17,547 nt of DNA from an uncultured Caulobacteraceae bacterium (GTDB lineage Bacteria; Pseudomonadota; Alphaproteobacteria; Caulobacterales; Caulobacteraceae). The translations under genes were made by a program, and so were the position numbers. The stretch is from contig CALEOQ010000117.1 of assembly GCA_937910255.1 (NCBI GenBank), forward strand, positions 1-17,547. Reading direction: 5' to 3'. Positions 13,966 to 17,547 of this stretch are shown one piece after another (the stretch's first letter is position 1; each line of letters starts with the position of its first letter). The notes below the pieces were generated by a model that saw nothing but the letters and a program-made list of their open reading frames with translations, searched no databases and had not been told where the DNA came from.

Positions 13966-16221
13966 ATGGCCGGCTTGGCCGCCCAAGATCTCACTTTTGC
14001 TCTGGTGACGACCGCGCTCGATCCGGATTTTTACCGGCGCGCCTATCCCGACGTGGCCGCCGCAGGGATCGACCCCTTCGTCCACTATGTCGAGGCCGGC
14101 TGGCGGGAGGACCGCGACCCTGCGCCGTGGTTTTCCAGCGCCGCCTATCTTGAGGATCATCCCGACGTGGCGGCGGCCGGGGCCAACCCCCTGGCGCATT
14201 TCCTGCAATTTGGCGTTCAGCAGGGCCGGCAGGTCCGCCCCTCGGCCCTGGCCCACCTCCGCGCGGCGGGCGGCGGTCCACGGGCGGGCTGGACCTATGT
14301 CCCCGTCTCGGCGGCGCCTTCGACCCTGGCCGCGGCGACGGCCCCCGACTCCCCCCTCTACCAGTTGGTCGCCAGCGCCTTCGACCGTGAATACTATCTG
14401 AGCGAAAATCCCGACGTGGCGCAGGCGGGCCTTGACCCCATTGCGCATTTCCTGGAGCGGGGCTGGCGGGAGGGGCGTAATGCCGCCCCGTGGTTCTCGG
14501 CCGACGACTATCTGGACCTGTATCCCGATGTCGATGCGACCCAGGTCCCGCCCTTCGTCCACTATCTGCAGATCGGTCATGGCGAGGGGCGCGTTGCGCG
14601 GCGGGACGAGTCGGCCCCGGCCTCAGCCCCCGCCGAGGCGACGCTTGACGCCGCGACCCTCGACCTCGTGGCCGCCGCTTTCGACGACCGCTTCTATCTG
14701 GCCGAAAACCCCGACGTGGCGGCCAGCGGACTGGATCCTGTGGCCCACTTTGTCGAGGCGGGCTGGCGAGAGGGCCGCGATCCGACGCCGTGGTTCTCTG
14801 TCTCCGACTATCTGGAGCTCAATCCCGATGTCGCGGCCTCGGGCATGCACCCCTTTGTGCATTATCTGCAGGCTGGCCGGCAGGAAGGGCGGGCGCCCCG
14901 CCTCGAGCTCGGCTTTCGCTACCGGATCATCGCTGGCCTGCAAACGCTCGAAGCGCGGGTCGAGGCGACCGAACGCTATGATGTTCAGGCGACGCCGGGC
15001 GACGTCGACGCCCTGGCGGCCCTGTTGGCGGAGTCGCGCTCTGGCCTGACCGACCTGCATCTGACCTTCAGCCACGACGACTACACGGCCAATCTGGGCG
15101 GGGTTCAGCTCTGCCTCCAGCGTGAAGCCGCCGCGGCGGCCGACACCGGCCGCGACCATCTGCACCCCTCTCCGGCCACCCCCCGGCCGATGCTGCGCCG
15201 CCCGGGCGAGACCGAACTCCTGGGCGTAGTCTGGAACGGGGTCGCGGCCGGCGTCTTCAGCCGCTCAACCCTGACCCAAGGTCTCGCCGAGCAGCTGGCC
15301 GAGGTCGCGCCGGGCCGTCGCAGCCTGGCGATCCACAGCCTGCTTGGCCATTCGGTTTCCGATGTGCTGCGCATCGTCCGGGCGGCGGGGCTCACCCAGG
15401 GCTGGTTCTGGGTCCATGATTTCGCCAGCGCCTGCGCCAGCTATCACCTGCTGCGCAACGATGTGGCCGATTGCGGCGCCCCGCCTGTGGGCAGCGCCGC
15501 CTGCGGGGTCTGCGTTTACGGGCCGCATCGGCAGTTTCACCTGGACGAGCACGCGCGCCTGTTCCAGACCCTCGACCTGTCCGTGGCCGCCCCAAGCCAG
15601 GCGGCCCTCGACACCTGGCGCCGCGGCGCCGGCCTTGCGGCGACGCAGACCGTGGTCGCGCCCCTGGCCAGACTTGTGGCGCGGGCGCCCCTGGCGAGCC
15701 CCGCCGCTGAGCCCGAGCGGCCCTTCCGGCTGGCCTTCCCGGGCCTGCCTAGTCCGCTCAAGGGCTGGCCGGTGTTCCGGGAGTTGGTCTTGAAGTATGC
15801 GGACGATCCCCGCTATGAATTCCTGCACCTGGCGCGGGACCCCACGAGGGGCCTGCCGCTGACCTTCCATTCGGTGACCGTGACCCAGGACGACCCCAAG
15901 GCCATGCAGACGGCTCTGGAGTCCCTGGGGGTGGACGCCGTCATGATCTGGTCCCTGTGTCGGGAGACCTTTTCTTTCACCACCCATGAGTCCGCCGCCG
16001 CCGGCGCGGCGATCCTGACCGGACCCGACAGCGGCAATGTGGCGGCCTTTGTCGCGGCGACGGGGCTGGGGCGCGTGCTCGAAAACGAGGCCGCCTTGTT
16101 CGAGATGTTCGAAACCGGCGCCGTGCTCGACCTCGGCCGGTCTGCGCGCCGACCCGCCCTTTGCGATCTCAGCTACAGCCGCCTGACCATCGACCTTCTG
16201 GACGGGGAGGCGGCCCCATGA
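13966..16221 (+). CDS. GT-B type glycosyltransferase with three paired N-terminal repeats
   Basis: The protein has 751 residues. Three repeat pairs fill the N-terminal part: 17-91, 137-211 and 238-310. Each pair has a first unit like FYLAENPDVAASGLDPVAHFVEAGWREGR and a second like WFSVSDYLELNPDVAASGMHPFVHYLQAGRQEGR. Low-complexity linkers separate them. From about 365 a GT-B fold starts with NLGGVQL (376-382); its C-terminal half has LAFPGLPSPLKGW (589-601) and the E-x7-E motif ETFSFTTHE (E667, E675), as in GT4-like enzymes. A cysteine cluster C503, C513, C516 (DCG...CGVCVYGPHR) lies before the second half. The start at ATG 13966 has AGGGAG 6 bases upstream; the frame is open back to 12724, but that part is antisense to the sulfotransferase. 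It is coupled to the next gene by ATGA. The repeats link it to the fusion protein at 9520-12711. Confidence 0.9.
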   Translation: MAGLAAQDLTFALVTTALDPDFYRRAYPDVAAAGIDPFVHYVEAGWREDRDPAPWFSSAAYLEDHPDVAAAGANPLAHFLQFGVQQGRQVRPSALAHLRAAGGGPRAGWTYVPVSAAPSTLAAATAPDSPLYQLVASAFDREYYLSENPDVAQAGLDPIAHFLERGWREGRNAAPWFSADDYLDLYPDVDATQVPPFVHYLQIGHGEGRVARRDESAPASAPAEATLDAATLDLVAAAFDDRFYLAENPDVAASGLDPVAHFVEAGWREGRDPTPWFSVSDYLELNPDVAASGMHPFVHYLQAGRQEGRAPRLELGFRYRIIAGLQTLEARVEATERYDVQATPGDVDALAALLAESRSGLTDLHLTFSHDDYTANLGGVQLCLQREAAAAADTGRDHLHPSPATPRPMLRRPGETELLGVVWNGVAAGVFSRSTLTQGLAEQLAEVAPGRRSLAIHSLLGHSVSDVLRIVRAAGLTQGWFWVHDFASACASYHLLRNDVADCGAPPVGSAACGVCVYGPHRQFHLDEHARLFQTLDLSVAAPSQAALDTWRRGAGLAATQTVVAPLARLVARAPLASPAAEPERPFRLAFPGLPSPLKGWPVFRELVLKYADDPRYEFLHLARDPTRGLPLTFHSVTVTQDDPKAMQTALESLGVDAVMIWSLCRETFSFTTHESAAAGAAILTGPDSGNVAAFVAATGLGRVLENEAALFEMFETGAVLDLGRSARRPALCDLSYSRLTIDLLDGEAAP
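14014..14895 (+). repeat. Coding region of three paired NPDVAAAG-type repeats
   Basis: Three copies of an about 74-codon double unit occur at about 14014-14238, 14374-14598 and 14677-14895. Core strings recur in DNA as well: CCCGACGTGG appears in four of the six half units and CCCGATGTCG in the other two. Pairs 2 and 3 are the closest. This is a protein-domain repeat, not a CRISPR or satellite. Confidence 0.8.
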
Positions 16222-17258
16222 AGGTGCTCTGCTATTCCAGCTTCACCTTCTCGTATCTGAACCGGGCTCGGGTGCTCTTTTCGACCCTCCGGCGGTTTCA
16301 TCCCGACTGGGAGCTGGTGGCGCTGATCACCGACGAGCCGCCGCCAGGTTTCGACTTCGACCCGGCCAGCGAGCCTTTCGATCGGGTCGTCTGGGCGCAG
16401 GACCTGGGGATCGAGGGCTTCCGCAGCTGGCTGTTTCGCCATGACGTGGTCGAGGTTTGCACGGCGGTGAAGGGACCCTTCATCCACCAGGCCTGCAGCC
16501 AGGCCGACATCGCCATCTATCTTGATCCCGACACCGCCCTCCTGGCCCCGCTCGATCCGTTGATCGACTGGCTGCAGACCGACGAGATCCTGCTGACGCC
16601 GCACCTCATCGATCCGAACACGGAGCGCACGGCGATTCTCGACAATGACCTGTCGGCCTCGCGCACGGGCATCTTCAATCTCGGCTTCGTGGCCATCCGC
16701 ACCACAGGCGAGGGCGCGCGCTTCGCCAAGTGGTGGAACGATCGCCTGCTCGAATACTGCTATGACGACATGCCTCGCGGCCTGTTCGTTGATCAGCGGT
16801 GGTGCGATCACGTCCCGGCCCTGTTCGACAAGGTGAAGGTGGTCCGCGACCCGGGTTACAATGTCGCGAGCTGGAACCTCTCCCAGCGCAGGGTCACCAT
16901 CGGCAAGGACGGGGCGATCACCGTGAACGGCGCGCCGCTGCGCTTCTGGCACTTCACCAAGCTGGGGCCGACGGGCGACCTGATGACCAAGAAGTACGCC
17001 GGCGACAACTTCGAGGTCTATGAGATCTGGAACTGGTACAAGCGCCAGGTGGCGGCCGCGACCGATCCTGCCATACCGGCCCGCTACTGGGCCTATGAGG
17101 CCTATTCGGACGGCACGCCGATCGACAAGAGCCACCGGGTGCTCTGGCGGGAGAGCCCCGACCTGCAGGCTGCGTTCGAAGATCCCTTCGCGGCCGGGCC
17201 AGGATCCTACCTGGCCTGGCTGATCGCTGAAGGTCGCGCCCGGGGGAGCGCTGCATGA
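16218..17258 (+). CDS. Glycosyltransferase with DPD motif (paralogue of the first gene)
   Basis: The protein is 346 residues and complete. Its N-terminus MKVLCYSSFTFSYLNRARVLFSTLRRFHPDW is a nucleotide-sugar GT-A start. YLDPDTALLAPLD holds the DxD-type metal motif. RTGIFNLGFVAIR, GLFVDQRWCDHVP, VRDPGYNVASWNLSQRR and TVNGAPLRFWHFTKLGP align block by block with the truncated enzyme at 143-1308. The C-terminal block, with SHRVLWRESPDLQAAFEDPF and then YLAWL, also has a counterpart there (REMDQVWREN...FHAWF), so it is a family feature. It is coupled by ATGA to both neighbours (16218/16221 and 17255/17258), so the three products are probably made together. A cytoplasmic sugar transfer in surface-glycan assembly is the likely role; the sugar is unknown. 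Confidence 0.9.
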   Translation: MKVLCYSSFTFSYLNRARVLFSTLRRFHPDWELVALITDEPPPGFDFDPASEPFDRVVWAQDLGIEGFRSWLFRHDVVEVCTAVKGPFIHQACSQADIAIYLDPDTALLAPLDPLIDWLQTDEILLTPHLIDPNTERTAILDNDLSASRTGIFNLGFVAIRTTGEGARFAKWWNDRLLEYCYDDMPRGLFVDQRWCDHVPALFDKVKVVRDPGYNVASWNLSQRRVTIGKDGAITVNGAPLRFWHFTKLGPTGDLMTKKYAGDNFEVYEIWNWYKRQVAAATDPAIPARYWAYEAYSDGTPIDKSHRVLWRESPDLQAAFEDPFAAGPGSYLAWLIAEGRARGSAA

Positions 17259-17437
17259 CCCAGTCCGCATCTGACCCTGCGGCGCCGGCCGTTGAACCTG
17301 TGGCGCAGCACCACGTCCATCCCTTGGTCGCCAAGGCCCGGCAGGTCGTCGAGCGGCAGGATCGCCTGGCAGATCAGCTGCGCCGGACCGAAGATGATCT
17401 GCACCGGACGGAGGTCGATCTTGCCTTGACGCGCTCG
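17255..17437 (+). CDS. 5' fragment of an unidentified coiled-coil protein, cut by the contig end
   Basis: Only 61 codons are genomic. The N-terminal 24 residues are Ala/Pro-rich (MTQSASDPAAPAVEPVAQHH). After that, VAKARQVVERQDRLADQLRR and DDLHRTEVDLALTRS have a heptad-like pattern that predicts a coiled coil. The start overlaps the previous stop as ATGA. Reading on past 17437 gives RSEEHTSEL, which is translated adapter and not protein. I cannot name the product; the sulfotransferase at 12736-13857 shows that coiled coils occur on other enzymes of this locus. Confidence 0.7.
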
Positions 17438-17501
17438 AGATCGGAAGAGCACACGTCTGAACTCCCGTCACGTCGTTATCTCGTATGCCGTCTTCCGCTT
17501 G
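17438..17501. other. Illumina TruSeq adapter read-through with index and P7 end (contamination)
   Basis: AGATCGGAAGAGCACACGTC starts at 17438 and the index-read site runs to 17471 with one mismatch (A to C at 17466). The index position is 17472-17477 (GTCGTT), and the P7 complement follows at 17478-17501 with one mismatch (T to C at 17496). Errors rise toward the end, as in a low-quality read tail. Genomic sequence ends at 17437. Confidence 0.98.
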
Positions 17502-17547
17502 CAAAAAAAAAAAAAAAAAAAAACAGTACACACACCACGTCGTAACG
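17502..17547. other. Non-genomic poly-A and low-quality tail
   Basis: One extra C is followed by 21 A residues (17503-17523) and then an A/C-rich string. This is the usual signal after the end of an Illumina adapter. It is not a terminator or a genomic poly-A tract. Confidence 0.93.

Noticed and set aside
14014..14895. Regularly spaced repeats suggesting a CRISPR or tandem satellite
   Set aside because: The repeats are in frame, diverge at third positions and encode a known style of protein repeat; there are no conserved direct repeats with unique spacers.
9520..16221. Invertible segment between the oppositely oriented repeat genes
   Set aside because: The shared repeats diverge too far at the DNA level to look like recombination sites, and no recombinase gene or perfect long inverted repeat is visible.
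17503..17523. A-run as an intrinsic terminator or genomic homopolymer
   Set aside because: It directly follows the P7 adapter end and has no upstream genomic hairpin; it is a sequencing artefact.

Overview
The window is a high-G+C stretch of bacterial DNA lying between two pieces of Illumina library adapter. Positions 1-142 and 17438-17547 are adapter, homopolymer and low-quality tail. Only 143-17437 is genomic, and a gene is cut off at each end. The strong G+C bias, GGGAG ribosome binding sites, GTG and TTG starts, and the style of the surface-glycan genes suggest an alphaproteobacterium, perhaps Caulobacterales (Caulobacter, Phenylobacterium or Brevundimonas type). That placement is inference: there is no rRNA or marker gene here. 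I see no tRNA, CRISPR, insertion sequence or phage gene.

The genomic part is one dense cell-surface polysaccharide locus arranged as short, mostly translationally coupled operons on both strands. From the left: a minus-strand operon holds an ABC-2 permease (2119-2952), its ATPase (1367-2122) and a truncated glycosyltransferase (143-1308). Divergent from it are a polyprenyl-phosphate-type GT2 (3079-4173) and a 122-residue EamA/GtrA-like four-helix protein (4170-4538). Converging on these is a minus-strand pair, GNAT acetyltransferase (5282-6133) then PIG-L deacetylase (4513-5280). Divergent again are a large membrane protein resembling GT-C glycosyltransferases (6228-7628) and a lipoprotein with a glycan-binding-like sandwich domain (7652-8374). 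A third minus-strand operon runs sulfotransferase (12736-13857), a 1063-residue repeat+GT2+WbsX fusion (9520-12711) and a GT4 (8384-9523). Divergent from that is a plus-strand operon: a repeat-bearing GT-B enzyme (13966-16221), a GT paralogous to the first gene (16218-17258) and the start of a coiled-coil protein (17255-17437+).

As a working model, cytoplasmic transferases build a glycan, the ABC transporter exports it, and the GT2 / small flippase / GT-C trio decorates it in the periplasm in the manner of GtrB/GtrA/GtrS. Sulfotransferase, GNAT and PIG-L would add or remodel substituents. The most interesting features are the ~38-residue repeat family shared by two divergently transcribed glycosyltransferases, the split Gtr-like trio, the coupled acetyltransferase-deacetylase pair, the outward-facing GT paralogues at both ends, and the adapter contamination, which creates chimeric predicted proteins.
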